From assembly GCA_049325415.1 (NCBI GenBank), contig JBMOLL010000017.1, positions 1 through 64,000 of the forward strand: a DNA stretch of 64,000 nt, read 5' to 3'. The notes under the pieces were generated by a model, which had not been told where the DNA came from, searched no databases, and saw nothing but the letters and a program-made list of their open reading frames with translations. The first letter of the stretch is position 1. Each line of letters begins with the position of its first letter. The stretch is from JBMOLL01 sp049325415. Its GTDB lineage: Bacteria > Bacteroidota > Bacteroidia > Bacteroidales > GCA-2748055. This document shows positions 45,987-55,160 of the stretch, one piece after another. A program made the position numbers and the translations under genes.

Positions 45987-47336
45987 ATGAAAAAAGAGAT
46001 AATAAAGACGTTTGTGATTTCAGCCATCACAATGATGCTGGTCCTTCCTGTAAACGGGCAGAAAGGTGTAGATGACGGGTCAAAATATGGTCATGGCCAG
46101 GACAGCATCAATTGTCTGATGAATCTCTCGCTTTACAGGGAGTTTTTCAAGCACGACAATTATACCGATGCAATAAGCCCATGGCGGCTCGTGTTTACTG
46201 AATGCCCGGCGTCCAGCGAACAGATGTACCTCGACGGGGTCAAGATGTACAAGGATTTAATCGAAGCAATGACCTCCGATCCTAAAAGAAATAGCGAACT
46301 GATAGATACCCTGATGCTGATCTACGACCGCAGGATCCAGAATTTCGGCGGTGAAGGAAACATCCTGGGAAGAAAAGCCATTGATCTGTTAAGATACCGC
46401 CGCGACGATATCCAGTCGGTAGCCCTAGCCCACGGCTGGCTGAAACGCAGTCTTGATCTGGAAGAAAAAGAATCACGCGACGTGGTATTTGTAGTATTCG
46501 TCTCTTCAGCCATTTCCCTGGAAAAAGCCGGTATGATCGATTCAAAGAACGCTATTGAAGATTACTTCTACGCAACCACACTTATTGATGCAATCCTCGC
46601 GAAAAAGAAATCCTCCTCCATTGAAAAAGCCCAGGCCACGATTAACGAAACCATGCTCGCCAGCGGCATCCTGACCTGCGAATCGCTGAACGCTTATTTC
46701 GAACCCCAGTTTGATGAGGGCAAGGAAAACCAGCAATTTCTGGAGAAAGTGATCAAGTTTTATGACGCTACCGGATGCAATATGGCCGATGTATACGCCA
46801 AAGCTTCGGAACTGCTGTATGCCATGAGCCCCACCCCTGAAGCTGCCCTGCCCCTGGCAAGGATGTTCCTGCAGAAAAACGAATGGGTGAAGGCAAGCAA
46901 ATATTACAAGGAAGCGATTACTTCCGCTACAGCCGACAATATCAGCAAGGCCACTATTTATTATGAACTGGCCTATGTTACCGAAATGCTGAAAGACTAT
47001 TGCGAAGGCATCGGCTATGCGAAGGAAGCCATCGCTCTGAATCCCGATTTCGGTAAAGCGTATATCCTGCTCGGTGACCTCTACATTGCCGGAAAAGGCA
47101 GCCTTGGCGATGATGATTTCCAGCAGCGCACTGCTTTCTGGGCCGCAGCCGATAAATACAGCAAGGCCAAAACCGTCGATCCCAGTGTTGCCGGCGATGC
47201 CACCAAGAGGATCAGCGATTACATGTCACAGTATCCGAACGGTGAAGACATCTTCTTCCGCACCCTGAAAGAAGGCGATTCCTTCCTGGTTAAAGGTTGT
47301 ATCAACGAATATACCACCGTTAGGGCAAGACCTTAA
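45987..47336 (+). CDS. Exported tetratricopeptide-repeat protein
   Basis: This 449-residue protein has a signal peptide of about 25 residues (MMLVLPVNGQ). It begins with a short conserved segment (CLMNLSLYREFFKHDNY). The rest is helical, with clear TPR units at about 295-385 (PLARMFLQKNEWVKASKYYKEAI, ATIYYELAYVTEMLKDYCEGIGYAKEAI, FGKAYILLGDLYIAGKG). It probably scaffolds envelope proteins in the periplasm. It lies between an outer-membrane barrel gene and lptC, an envelope context. No enzyme motif was seen. Confidence 0.85.
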   Translation: MKKEIIKTFVISAITMMLVLPVNGQKGVDDGSKYGHGQDSINCLMNLSLYREFFKHDNYTDAISPWRLVFTECPASSEQMYLDGVKMYKDLIEAMTSDPKRNSELIDTLMLIYDRRIQNFGGEGNILGRKAIDLLRYRRDDIQSVALAHGWLKRSLDLEEKESRDVVFVVFVSSAISLEKAGMIDSKNAIEDYFYATTLIDAILAKKKSSSIEKAQATINETMLASGILTCESLNAYFEPQFDEGKENQQFLEKVIKFYDATGCNMADVYAKASELLYAMSPTPEAALPLARMFLQKNEWVKASKYYKEAITSATADNISKATIYYELAYVTEMLKDYCEGIGYAKEAIALNPDFGKAYILLGDLYIAGKGSLGDDDFQQRTAFWAAADKYSKAKTVDPSVAGDATKRISDYMSQYPNGEDIFFRTLKEGDSFLVKGCINEYTTVRARP

Positions 47337-47422
47337 ATAAAAGCAGTCACAGGTGCCTGTAATGTTAATGATCGGATGCTTCCGGTAATTTAATTAACTT
47401 TACAGGCACTGTTGTTTTCAGA

Positions 47423-47986
47423 ATGAAAAAAGGCAACACATCCCGTTTTCTTCTGGCGGCTCTCACAACCGCCCTGCTGGTTTCGTGTGAAAACGATATC
47501 GAAACCATTAATCTTCTTACCCAGAGTCCGAACTTTGCTAACCTGAGCGGGAAGGATGTGGAAGTGATCTACAGCGATTCGGCCCGGGTCAAGGTGCAGA
47601 TGCTGACTCCCGAACTGAAACAGTTCACAAACGTGGAAAGGCCCTACCTGGAATTTCCCAAAGGGATGCGGGTCTTCTTTTACGACGATTCCTCCAGGAT
47701 CGAATCAGAAATCGTTACCGATTACTGCATCTATTATAACGAGGATAAGCTCTGGCAGGCCAAAGGCAATGTGGTGGCCCGGAACCTAAAAAACGGGAAC
47801 CGGCTTAATACTGAAGAGCTGTTCTGGGATGAAAACAAAGCCCTCATTTATTCCTCCTCCTATACCCGCATTGAAAATGAGGACGGAACTTTTTACGGCC
47901 AGGGCGGTTTTGAGTCGGACCAGAACCTGACCCGCTGGACCCTAATCGGATCTAAAGGAACCGTTAATGTGAGAGATGAAGAATAA
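47423..47986 (+). CDS. lptC: LPS export protein LptC
   Basis: This 187-residue protein passes lipopolysaccharide from the LptBFG extractor to the periplasmic LptA bridge. The N-terminus is a lipoprotein-like signal with LVSC at Cys22, as often seen in Bacteroidota, where E. coli LptC has a membrane anchor. The beta-jellyroll shows FANLSGKDVEVIYSDSARVKVQ, YLEFPKGMRVFFYDDSSRIES and WQAKGNVVARNLKNGNRLNTEELFWDE, all typical of LptC/OstA-like folds. The downstream small gene overlaps the stop by 11 bases. A TAACTTTA near 47395-47402 is a 7 of 8 match to the -7 consensus. Confidence 0.92.
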   Translation: MKKGNTSRFLLAALTTALLVSCENDIETINLLTQSPNFANLSGKDVEVIYSDSARVKVQMLTPELKQFTNVERPYLEFPKGMRVFFYDDSSRIESEIVTDYCIYYNEDKLWQAKGNVVARNLKNGNRLNTEELFWDENKALIYSSSYTRIENEDGTFYGQGGFESDQNLTRWTLIGSKGTVNVRDEE

Positions 47987-48164
47987 CGCCGGATATATAC
48001 TGGAGATCATCTGGTTTGTACTGGGTGGTTTCGTACTCTTTCTCGGAGTGGAAAATGCCATCAGCAAAGGTTTTGCCCAGAGCTGGCAGTTCTTTGTACT
48101 TGCCCTGCTTGCACTGCTAATGTATTATAACCGGAGAAGCCGGAGGCTATCAAAGAACAAGTGA
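47976..48164 (+). CDS. Tiny two-helix membrane protein between lptC and corC
   Basis: This 62-residue protein has two predicted membrane helices, IIWFVLGGFVLFLGVENAI and SWQFFVLALLALLMYYN, and a basic tail RRSRRLSKNK. It overlaps lptC by 11 bases and shares one base with the next start (TGATG), so it is almost certainly translated. The function is unknown. The basic tail on the cytosolic side could interact with LptBFG or the following transporter-like protein; that is inference. Confidence 0.75.
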   Translation: MKNNAGYILEIIWFVLGGFVLFLGVENAISKGFAQSWQFFVLALLALLMYYNRRSRRLSKNK

Positions 48165-49432
48165 TGCACGATACCCTGATTATTATAGTATCCCTTATTT
48201 TCTCAGCCTTTTTTTCCGGGATGGAGATCGCCTTTCTTTCCTCCAACAAACTGAGGCTTGAGATCGACAGGCGGCATAACACCTTTCCCTCAAAGATCAT
48301 CGCCATTTTTTCCCGCGTACCGAGCAAGTACATTGCCTCCATGCTGGTCGGGAACAATATTGCCCTGGTACTTTACGGTATCGCCGTGGGAAGGATCCTC
48401 CACAACCCGATACAAACAGCGCTCTCCATCGAATCGGAAGCAGCAGTACTGGTGATCCAGACCATTATTTCCACGCTTTTCATCCTGCTAACGGCCGAAT
48501 TTCTGCCTAAAATGCTGTTCAGGATCAATCCCAATGCAGTACTTAATATCCTTGCCCTTCCGACCCTTATCCTGTATGTCATTCTCTACCCCATAACACT
48601 GCTGACCATCTGGATCTCCAACTTCACCATGAAGCACCTGTTCCGGGTAGATGTTGAATACGAAGGCGCACAACCGGTATTCAGTAAGGTCGATCTCAGT
48701 CACCTGGTCATGGAAGGCAATACCGAACAGCATGAAGCCATTGAGACGGAACACGACCTGAAAATTTTTAAGAATGCCCTGGAATTTTCTACGCTGAAAG
48801 TCCGCGATTGTCTGATCCCCCGCACCGAGATGGTCGCCGTTGAGATCGAAAGCCCCGTTACCGACCTGATCCAGAAGTTCAGTGATTCCGGACTCAGCCG
48901 GATCTTTGTTTACCGCGAATCGATCGATAATGTGATTGGCTATGTCAACTCAAAGGACATGTTCCGTCAACCCGATCATATCGGGAAATTCCTCAAATCG
49001 GTGCCCATCATTCCCGAAACCCTGCCGGTGAACAAACTGCTGCGCACCTTTATCAGAGAAGGGAAAAACATTGCCCTTGTGGTCGATGAATATGGCGGAA
49101 CCTCCGGATTGATCACCTCGGAAGATATCATTGAAGAGATTTTCGGAGAAATTGAAGACGAACACGATACCACCGATCTCATCGAAAAACAACTTTCTGA
49201 TAACAGTTATCGTTTTTCGGGAAGACTGGAGATCGATTACCTGAACGAGAAATACGGACTTGACCTTCCCGAAGCGGAAGACTATGACACCCTGGCCGGC
49301 TTCGTGATCTATCATCATTCCTCCATCCCGGAGGTCAATACCACCCTGTGGATCGAACCCTTTGAAGTACGGATCATCAAAGTAAGTGCAAACCGTATCG
49401 ATCTGATCGAACTGATTGATCACAAGCGCTGA
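48164..49432 (+). CDS. CNNM/CBS/CorC_HlyC-domain membrane protein (hemolysin family)
   Basis: This 422-residue protein has a CNNM transmembrane domain at about 1-180 (IFSAFFSGMEIAFLSSNKLRLE). Paired CBS domains at about 205-330 include VRDCLIPRTEMVAVEIE and NIALVVDEYGGTSGLITSEDIIEEIFGEI. A CorC_HlyC transporter-associated domain follows (AEDYDTLAGFVIYHHSSIPE). Relatives (CorB/CorC) export magnesium and other cations. The ATG at 48164 is chosen over a GTG one codon upstream, since it gives the TGATG coupling. The gldE-like name sometimes used for homologues is not assigned, as gliding function cannot be inferred here. Confidence 0.92.
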   Translation: MHDTLIIIVSLIFSAFFSGMEIAFLSSNKLRLEIDRRHNTFPSKIIAIFSRVPSKYIASMLVGNNIALVLYGIAVGRILHNPIQTALSIESEAAVLVIQTIISTLFILLTAEFLPKMLFRINPNAVLNILALPTLILYVILYPITLLTIWISNFTMKHLFRVDVEYEGAQPVFSKVDLSHLVMEGNTEQHEAIETEHDLKIFKNALEFSTLKVRDCLIPRTEMVAVEIESPVTDLIQKFSDSGLSRIFVYRESIDNVIGYVNSKDMFRQPDHIGKFLKSVPIIPETLPVNKLLRTFIREGKNIALVVDEYGGTSGLITSEDIIEEIFGEIEDEHDTTDLIEKQLSDNSYRFSGRLEIDYLNEKYGLDLPEAEDYDTLAGFVIYHHSSIPEVNTTLWIEPFEVRIIKVSANRIDLIELIDHKR

Positions 49433-49496
49433 GCATATCTTCTGTAATACGCGCCAGCAGCGGCTTCCGGCTATGCAGGAAAAAGGTTTGAAACGC

Positions 49497-49529
49497 TTGC
49501 AGGAAATGGGTTAATTATTACTATATTCG
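49497..49529 (+). promoter_or_regulatory. Promoter-like pair before the PpiD-like gene
   Basis: TTGC at 49497-49500 and TATATTCG at 49522-49529 (one mismatch to TAnnTTTG) have about 22-base spacing. The ATG lies at 49571. Confidence 0.4.
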
Positions 49530-49570
49530 TACCCTGATTTTTTTGGAACCTACTAAAATTGAATGAATAG

Positions 49571-51703
49571 ATGGCAACGTTACAAAAGATTCGTAACAGG
49601 GCAGGTATTCTGGTTGCTACCGTGATCGGCCTGGCACTTTTTGCATTTATACTTGGAGATATGCTCTCTTCGGGCCAGTCCATTTTTAACCGCAAAAAAA
49701 TGCAGGTGGCAGTAATTGACGGCAAAGCTATTGATTACCAGGATTATGTGGCCCGCATCGAGAATCTCACCGAATTCTACCAGATGAACTATGGCCAGAA
49801 CAATCTGGACCAGCAGGTACAGGAGCAGATCAAAAATGAAACCTGGAGCCGCGTTCTCCGGGAAACCATTATGGATAAGTCCTATGCCCAGCTTGGCATT
49901 GAGGTCAGCTCCGATGAACTGAAAACAATGGTTACGGGCGAACAGGGAATGGGCATGCAGCAGTCGCAGCCCCACCCGATCATCATGCAGATGTTCTCCA
50001 ATCCCGAAACAGGTGAGTTCAACCGTGCCCTGATGCTCCAGTATTTCACGGCCCTCGATAACCCGCAGATGGCCCAGGAAAAGAAAAGATGGCTGTTTAT
50101 CGAAAATGAGATCGTGAACGCACGTCTGAACGAAAAATACCTCAACCTGGTCAGAAAAGGCCTGCAACCCTCCGCACTGGATGTGCAGGATCATTTTGCC
50201 ATGAACGGGAAGTCGGTCGACTTTTCCTATATCGCTGTCAACTATTCCACCGTTCCCGATGAAGAAATCACGGTCAGCGAATCCGAACTGGCAGCATACT
50301 ACAAAGCGCATAAGGAGAACTACAAACAGGCTGCAACCAGGTCGCTCCAGTATGTTTCCTTTGATGTTGTGCCCAGTGCCAAAGATGAGGAAAATGCCCG
50401 CTTCCGTGCCGCATCTACAAAAATTGAGTTCAAGCGGGTTGAAGATGAGCGCGTAACTGCTTTTGTTGCCGGGATCTCGGAAGAATCCCTCGATAATAAA
50501 TTTTATGCGTACAACGAACTCCCCGCTTCCATAAGGGATTCCATATTCAATGCCTCCACAACGGACGTCTTCGGACCGTACTTTGAAAATAATTCCTATA
50601 AGATATCCCGTCTGCAAAAGGTGGAACAGCGTCCCGACTCGGTCAGGGCCCGTCATATCCTGGTCGTTCCCGAGACTAACCGGAACCTGGAAGCAGCCAA
50701 ACAGCTGGCCGACAGTATCGTAGACCTCCTGAACCGCGGAGCCGACTTTGCCCAGCTCGCAGTCAAATTCTCGGCCGACGAGCAGACCAATCAGATCGGC
50801 GGCGACCTTGGCTGGTTCAGGGAAGGACAGATGATCACAGATTTCAATGATGCCTGCTTCACCGGTAAGAAAGGTTCCCTGCAGATCGTGGAAACCCGTT
50901 ACGGTTATCATATCATCCGTATCGACGAGCAGAGCCGCCCCGTGAAGAAGGTACAGGTGGCCACCATCGTGTTGCATCTCGATCCGAGCGACGAGACCTA
51001 CCAGGATTATTACAGCCGCGCCGTGAAATTCCGCGGAGCCTCCACATCCTACGATAAATTTGTAGCCCAGGCACGTGAACTTGGCATGGATCCGCGTGTT
51101 GTGCCCGATATTACCGCCGACCAGACTGCCATACCCGGACTGGATAACCCGCGGGAAGTGATCCGCTGGGCTTACAATGCTGAAAAAGGAGATGTCAGCA
51201 ATATCTTCGACATGAATGAAAAATATGTGGTGGCTGTGCTGACCGAAGCCCATGAAGAAGGTTATGCCGACATGGAAGAGGTCAAAGCCGAGATCGAAAT
51301 GGTGGTACGCAAGGACAAGAAAGCTGAGAAACTCATTGCCAGACTTGCTCCTGAAGCTTCCTCCTCGACTACGCTCTTTGATGTTGCCGGAAAAGAAAAC
51401 CTGGAAATGAAAGAAGCTACCCAGGTCCGCTTCGCCAACGCCTATATTGCCGGAGTAGGGATGGAACCTCTCGTAGTGGGTGCTTCCATGGAATTACCGG
51501 TCGAAAAAATTTCGAAACCGCTGAAAGGCGAAACCGGCGTGTACGTGATCGACGTCACCAACCGCACGGAAGCCCAGGGCACCGATCTGTCGACCTCGCT
51601 GAACAGGCTGAAATACAACCTGGAAGCCAGAACAAGCTATGAAGCCTACAATGCGCTCATCGATGCCGCCAGAGTAGTGGATAACCGGATCAGGTTCTTC
51701 TGA
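49571..51703 (+). CDS. ppiD: PpiD-like periplasmic peptidylprolyl isomerase
   Basis: This 710-residue folding helper is anchored in the inner membrane. One N-terminal helix spans about 13-33 (VATVIGLALFAFILGDML). A SurA-N-like chaperone region follows (VAVIDGKAIDYQDYVARIE, EQIKNETWSRVLRETIMDKS). A parvulin domain sits at about 357-456 (RARHILVVPE, FAQLAVKFSADEQTNQIGGD, GYHIIRID). A second, degenerate parvulin-like region may follow at about 470-590. The C-terminal tail is helical. It assists outer-membrane protein folding. It is the last gene of the envelope series and ends in a strong bidirectional terminator. Confidence 0.93.
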   Translation: MATLQKIRNRAGILVATVIGLALFAFILGDMLSSGQSIFNRKKMQVAVIDGKAIDYQDYVARIENLTEFYQMNYGQNNLDQQVQEQIKNETWSRVLRETIMDKSYAQLGIEVSSDELKTMVTGEQGMGMQQSQPHPIIMQMFSNPETGEFNRALMLQYFTALDNPQMAQEKKRWLFIENEIVNARLNEKYLNLVRKGLQPSALDVQDHFAMNGKSVDFSYIAVNYSTVPDEEITVSESELAAYYKAHKENYKQAATRSLQYVSFDVVPSAKDEENARFRAASTKIEFKRVEDERVTAFVAGISEESLDNKFYAYNELPASIRDSIFNASTTDVFGPYFENNSYKISRLQKVEQRPDSVRARHILVVPETNRNLEAAKQLADSIVDLLNRGADFAQLAVKFSADEQTNQIGGDLGWFREGQMITDFNDACFTGKKGSLQIVETRYGYHIIRIDEQSRPVKKVQVATIVLHLDPSDETYQDYYSRAVKFRGASTSYDKFVAQARELGMDPRVVPDITADQTAIPGLDNPREVIRWAYNAEKGDVSNIFDMNEKYVVAVLTEAHEEGYADMEEVKAEIEMVVRKDKKAEKLIARLAPEASSSTTLFDVAGKENLEMKEATQVRFANAYIAGVGMEPLVVGASMELPVEKISKPLKGETGVYVIDVTNRTEAQGTDLSTSLNRLKYNLEARTSYEAYNALIDAARVVDNRIRFF

Positions 51704-51722
51704 TCCCTTTCAGATAAAACAG

Positions 51723-51760
51723 AAAAAAACCTGCCCGGTATTCCGTGGCAGGTTTTTTTT
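51723..51760. terminator. Bidirectional intrinsic terminator between ppiD and yqeY
   Basis: AAAAAAACCTGCC (51723-51735) pairs with GGCAGGTTTTTTTT (51747-51760) around an eleven-base loop, with A- and T-runs on both sides. It serves the rightward ppiD and the leftward dcw cluster. Confidence 0.92.
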
Positions 51761-51889
51761 ACCCTAAATATTCAACAGCGAAAATATCCTTTTCCGGCAT
51801 TTTTTCAGCCGGCTCCCGGAGCTTGAACAAGCTGCATCCGGCAATCGCAGAATCACTGACTCTGCGTCTAAGACTGAAAAAGCGCGGTT

Positions 51890-52345
51890 TTACTGCTTCT
51901 CCAGCAGTTCACTGACCATGGCTGAAACCGCTTTTCCCTCGGCCTTGCCTGCCAGGGCTTTTGTAGCCTGGCCCATCACTCTTCCCATATCCTTCATCCC
52001 CGATGCACCCAGCTCGGCAATCATTTTAAGAAGGAAGGCACGGAGCTCTTCACTTCCCATTTGCTCGGGAAGATAGGCTTCAATTACATCTGCCTCGATA
52101 ATCTCCTTGTCTGCCAGATCGTTACGGTTCTGGGAACGATAAATTTCGGCCGATTCCCTGCGTTGTTTGACCAGTTTCTGTATGATCCTGATCTCCTCCT
52201 CCCCGCTTAACTCCACACCGGTACCTTTGTTGCTGCGCTCCAGGGTAAATGCAGTCTTAACGGCACGAAGTGCCTCGAGCCTGTCCTTCTCCCTGGCCAG
52301 CATGGCCTTTTTCAGGTCCTGACTGATGATTTCGGAAAGTAACAT
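51890..52345 (-). CDS. yqeY: GatB/YqeY-domain protein
   Basis: This 151-residue cytosolic protein is related to the tail domain of GatB, the Asn/Gln-tRNA amidotransferase subunit. Visible motifs are ISQDLKKAMLAREKDRLEALRAVK, EEEIRIIQKLVKQRRESAEIY, YLPEQM and GMKDMGRVMGQATKALAGKAEG, typical of YqeY. Its role is not settled, although tRNA binding is suspected. It is the last gene of the dcw series, ten bases after ftsZ; I recall ftsZ-yqeY adjacency from other Bacteroidota. Confidence 0.94.
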   Translation of the reverse strand: MLLSEIISQDLKKAMLAREKDRLEALRAVKTAFTLERSNKGTGVELSGEEEIRIIQKLVKQRRESAEIYRSQNRNDLADKEIIEADVIEAYLPEQMGSEELRAFLLKMIAELGASGMKDMGRVMGQATKALAGKAEGKAVSAMVSELLEKQ

Positions 52346-52355
52346 AACAAGAAAT

Positions 52356-53789
52356 TTAATCTACATTATCATGCAGGTAGGCATTATCCTGCCGCAGCTT
52401 CGGAGCATTTTCCTCTCCTCCGTCGGACAGACGGTAACGCGATACCTCTTCATTTTCTGATGGCTTGCTGTTATCCAGTTGCAACTTTTTCCTGATGTAG
52501 GCCGGTACATTTTCCAGTTCGTCGATCTGTTCGTCAGGCGACGGACCGACATAACCTGCCTCTTTCAGTTTTTCATGGGTCGTTTTGATGTTCTTAACCC
52601 TTTCGGCCAGGATCCGTTCTTTTTCCTTATCGGGTGCGGCCTCATTATCATCGAAGAGGATATACTCATCGGGCCTTTCTCCATCTGGAAAACGCAGAAC
52701 GCTCTGGCGCGGTCCGTTCGTAACCTCGAACCCGGAGTTTACATTGCTCCGCCCGGTCTCAGCGTCCTTCAACGATACTTTTTGCGTGAGCTTTTTGGTG
52801 ATGTACAGTTCCGGAATGCTGTTCATTTTAAAGCCGGTGGCAATGATGGTGACACAGATATTATCCCCGAGGCTCTCGTCGATACTCATCCCCCAGATCA
52901 TGGTGGTATCGCGTGATGCAGCAGTGATCACATAGTCGGTAATTTCGGAGATCTCATCCATCGTCACCTCATCATTCCCGGAGGTGATGTTCAGCAGTAC
53001 GCTTTTTGCACCGGTAATTTCATTGTTGTTGAGGAGCGGTGAGGATAGCGCTCCTTCAATGGCCTTCTGCGCCCTGTTTTCCCCGGTAGCCGTGGCAGAG
53101 CCCATAAGGGCCACCCCGCTGTTACTCATGACAGTTTCCACATCGGCGAAATCGACATTTACATAGCCATGGACCGTGATGATCTCGGCGATGCCCTTGG
53201 CGGCAATGGCCAGTACATCGTCGGCTCTTGCAAAAGTCTGACTGACAGGGAGGTTTCCGTAAATCTCCCTGAGCTTGTCGTTATTGATCACCAGCAGGGA
53301 ATCGACATGGTCCTTGATCTCATTGATCCCGTCGATGGCCTGGGCTATCCTTACCGAACCCTCAAAACGGAAGGGCATGGTAAGTATGGCAACCGTAAGG
53401 ATCCCCATTTCCCGGGCGGCACGGGCGATAACCGGTGCGGCTCCCGTTCCGGTGCCCCCGCCCATTCCGGCAGTGATAAAGACCATCCGGGTATTGACCC
53501 CCAGAACCTCCTTGATCTCATCCAGGCTCTCCAGCGCCGCCTGCCGGCCTATCTCGGGCTTGCTTCCGGCACCCCTGCCCTCGGTCAGGTTCTCTCCAAG
53601 CTGGATCTTCACGGCAACCGGACTGTTGTTCAAAGCCTGGGCATCGGTGTTGCAGATGATATAATCCACATCCTTGATCCCTTTACGGAACATATGGTTA
53701 ACCGCATTGCTGCCCCCGCCGCCTACTCCGATTACCTTGATAATGGAGGAACGTCCGGGCTCGAGGTCAAAATTCATCAAATCATCCAT
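52356..53789 (-). CDS. ftsZ: Cell division GTPase FtsZ
   Basis: This tubulin homologue forms the septal ring. It has 477 residues. The N-terminal GTPase domain begins IIKVIGVGGGGSNAVNHM, with the tubulin signature GGGTGTG at 110-116. A T7-loop-like stretch is NVDFADVETVMSNSG. The C-terminal domain follows, then a linker from about 350 that is long and charged, with KLKEAGYVGPSPDEQID. The end (ENAPKLRQDNAYLHDNVD) carries the terminal peptide that contacts partners. It follows ftsA by 32 bases. Confidence 0.97.
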   Translation of the reverse strand: MDDLMNFDLEPGRSSIIKVIGVGGGGSNAVNHMFRKGIKDVDYIICNTDAQALNNSPVAVKIQLGENLTEGRGAGSKPEIGRQAALESLDEIKEVLGVNTRMVFITAGMGGGTGTGAAPVIARAAREMGILTVAILTMPFRFEGSVRIAQAIDGINEIKDHVDSLLVINNDKLREIYGNLPVSQTFARADDVLAIAAKGIAEIITVHGYVNVDFADVETVMSNSGVALMGSATATGENRAQKAIEGALSSPLLNNNEITGAKSVLLNITSGNDEVTMDEISEITDYVITAASRDTTMIWGMSIDESLGDNICVTIIATGFKMNSIPELYITKKLTQKVSLKDAETGRSNVNSGFEVTNGPRQSVLRFPDGERPDEYILFDDNEAAPDKEKERILAERVKNIKTTHEKLKEAGYVGPSPDEQIDELENVPAYIRKKLQLDNSKPSENEEVSRYRLSDGGEENAPKLRQDNAYLHDNVD

Positions 53790-53821
53790 TGCGGGTGAGT
53801 TTTAATTGCACATTAGCAGTT

Positions 53822-55156
53822 TTACATCTTTACATCGCTCTCATCAAAGATCTCGCTCAGGGTATTCTTCAGGTTCTCAAGGATCTTTCCGCGTTTGAAG
53901 ATCGGCCGGGGTTCCTTCTCCTTCTTCTTCTCCTCCTCTTCGAAGATTACTTCTTCCTTCACTTCTTCCCTGGCTACCTTCATCTCTTCCTTATGCTCCT
54001 GGTAATACTCCAGGCCTTTGAGAAGCAGACCTACCGAAGTGGCATACATGGGCTGGTTCACCTCGTCGCCGGTATTGGCAGCAAGCTGTTCATTCGGAAA
54101 ACCGATCCTGACATCCATACCCGTTTTGAACTTCACCAGCTGACTCAGGTGTTTCAGCATGGCACCACCACCGGTGAGGACGATTCCGGCACTGAGCTTA
54201 TCCATGTACCCGGAATTCTCCAGTTCATAGATGACGGCATCAATGATCTCTTCCATCCTCGACTGGATGATGTAGGCCAGGCTCCTGAAACTGATCTCCT
54301 TGGGATCTCTGCCGGAGATACCGGGAATGGTCACCACCTTGTCTTCCTGGGCCAGGTCACCAAGGGCCGAGCCAAACTGTACCTTGAGCGATTCGGCCTG
54401 GCGCTGAAGAATGGAGCAGCCTTCCTTGATATCACGGGTCACTACGTTCCCGCCAAAGGGAATGACGGCAGTGTGCCGGATCACGTCATCATAGTAAACG
54501 GCTACATCGGTGGTGCCGCCGCCGATATCCACCAGGGCCACACCGGCTTCCTTCTCATCTTCGGTCAGCACAGCCGCACTGGATGCCAGCGGCTCCAGGA
54601 TGAGCTGCTTGACCTCCAGACCAACCCGGTTAATGCATTTTTCAATGTTCCGGGCAGAGGAGATCTGGCCGATCACAATATGGAAATTCGCCTCAAGGCG
54701 CTTTCCGAACATCCCCACTGGATTTTTAACACCTGTCTCATTATCAACAATATAACCCTGCGGAAGAACATGGATAATTTCCTCACCCACATCCACGGGG
54801 ATCTTGTACATGTCGTTGATGAGACGTTGTACATCATCGCGAACGATTTCGTCTTCGTACGAATCACGGTTGATATAACCGCGGTTCCTCACCGATTTGA
54901 TGTGCTGACCGGCGATTCCCACAAAGACCTCCTTGAAACGAATGCCCGATTGCTTCTGGGCTTCATTTACGGTGGTCTGAATAGCGTTAACGGTCTCTTC
55001 AATATTGAGCACAACCCCACGTTTCACGCCTTTGGAAACGGTTTTGCTGATGCCCAGTACCTCGAGCCTGTTTTGTTCATTCAACCGGCCTACCAGGCTT
55101 ACGATCTTGGTAGTACCGATATCAATTGCTGCAACAATCTGATCTTTTCGAGCCAT
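53822..55156 (-). CDS. ftsA: Cell division protein FtsA
   Basis: This actin-like protein tethers FtsZ to the membrane and signals to the septal synthase. It has 444 residues. The phosphate-1 motif is VAAIDIGTTKIVSLVG. The SHS2/1C domain follows (GVVLNIEETVNAIQTTVNEA). Phosphate-2 is VALVDIGGGTTDVAVY, and the adenosine motif is GIVLTGGGAMLKHLSQLV. The C-terminus carries a basic linker (EEEKKKEKEPRPIFKRGK) and an amphipathic end LKNTLSEIFDESDVKM. It starts four bases after the ftsQ stop. Confidence 0.97.
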   Translation of the reverse strand: MARKDQIVAAIDIGTTKIVSLVGRLNEQNRLEVLGISKTVSKGVKRGVVLNIEETVNAIQTTVNEAQKQSGIRFKEVFVGIAGQHIKSVRNRGYINRDSYEDEIVRDDVQRLINDMYKIPVDVGEEIIHVLPQGYIVDNETGVKNPVGMFGKRLEANFHIVIGQISSARNIEKCINRVGLEVKQLILEPLASSAAVLTEDEKEAGVALVDIGGGTTDVAVYYDDVIRHTAVIPFGGNVVTRDIKEGCSILQRQAESLKVQFGSALGDLAQEDKVVTIPGISGRDPKEISFRSLAYIIQSRMEEIIDAVIYELENSGYMDKLSAGIVLTGGGAMLKHLSQLVKFKTGMDVRIGFPNEQLAANTGDEVNQPMYATSVGLLLKGLEYYQEHKEEMKVAREEVKEEVIFEEEEKKKEKEPRPIFKRGKILENLKNTLSEIFDESDVKM

Positions 55157-55160
55157 AGCT

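Noticed and set aside
49580..51253. Long open frame on the minus strand opposite the PpiD-like gene
   Set aside because: The plus strand encodes a parvulin domain and membrane anchor. The antisense frame shows no family features.
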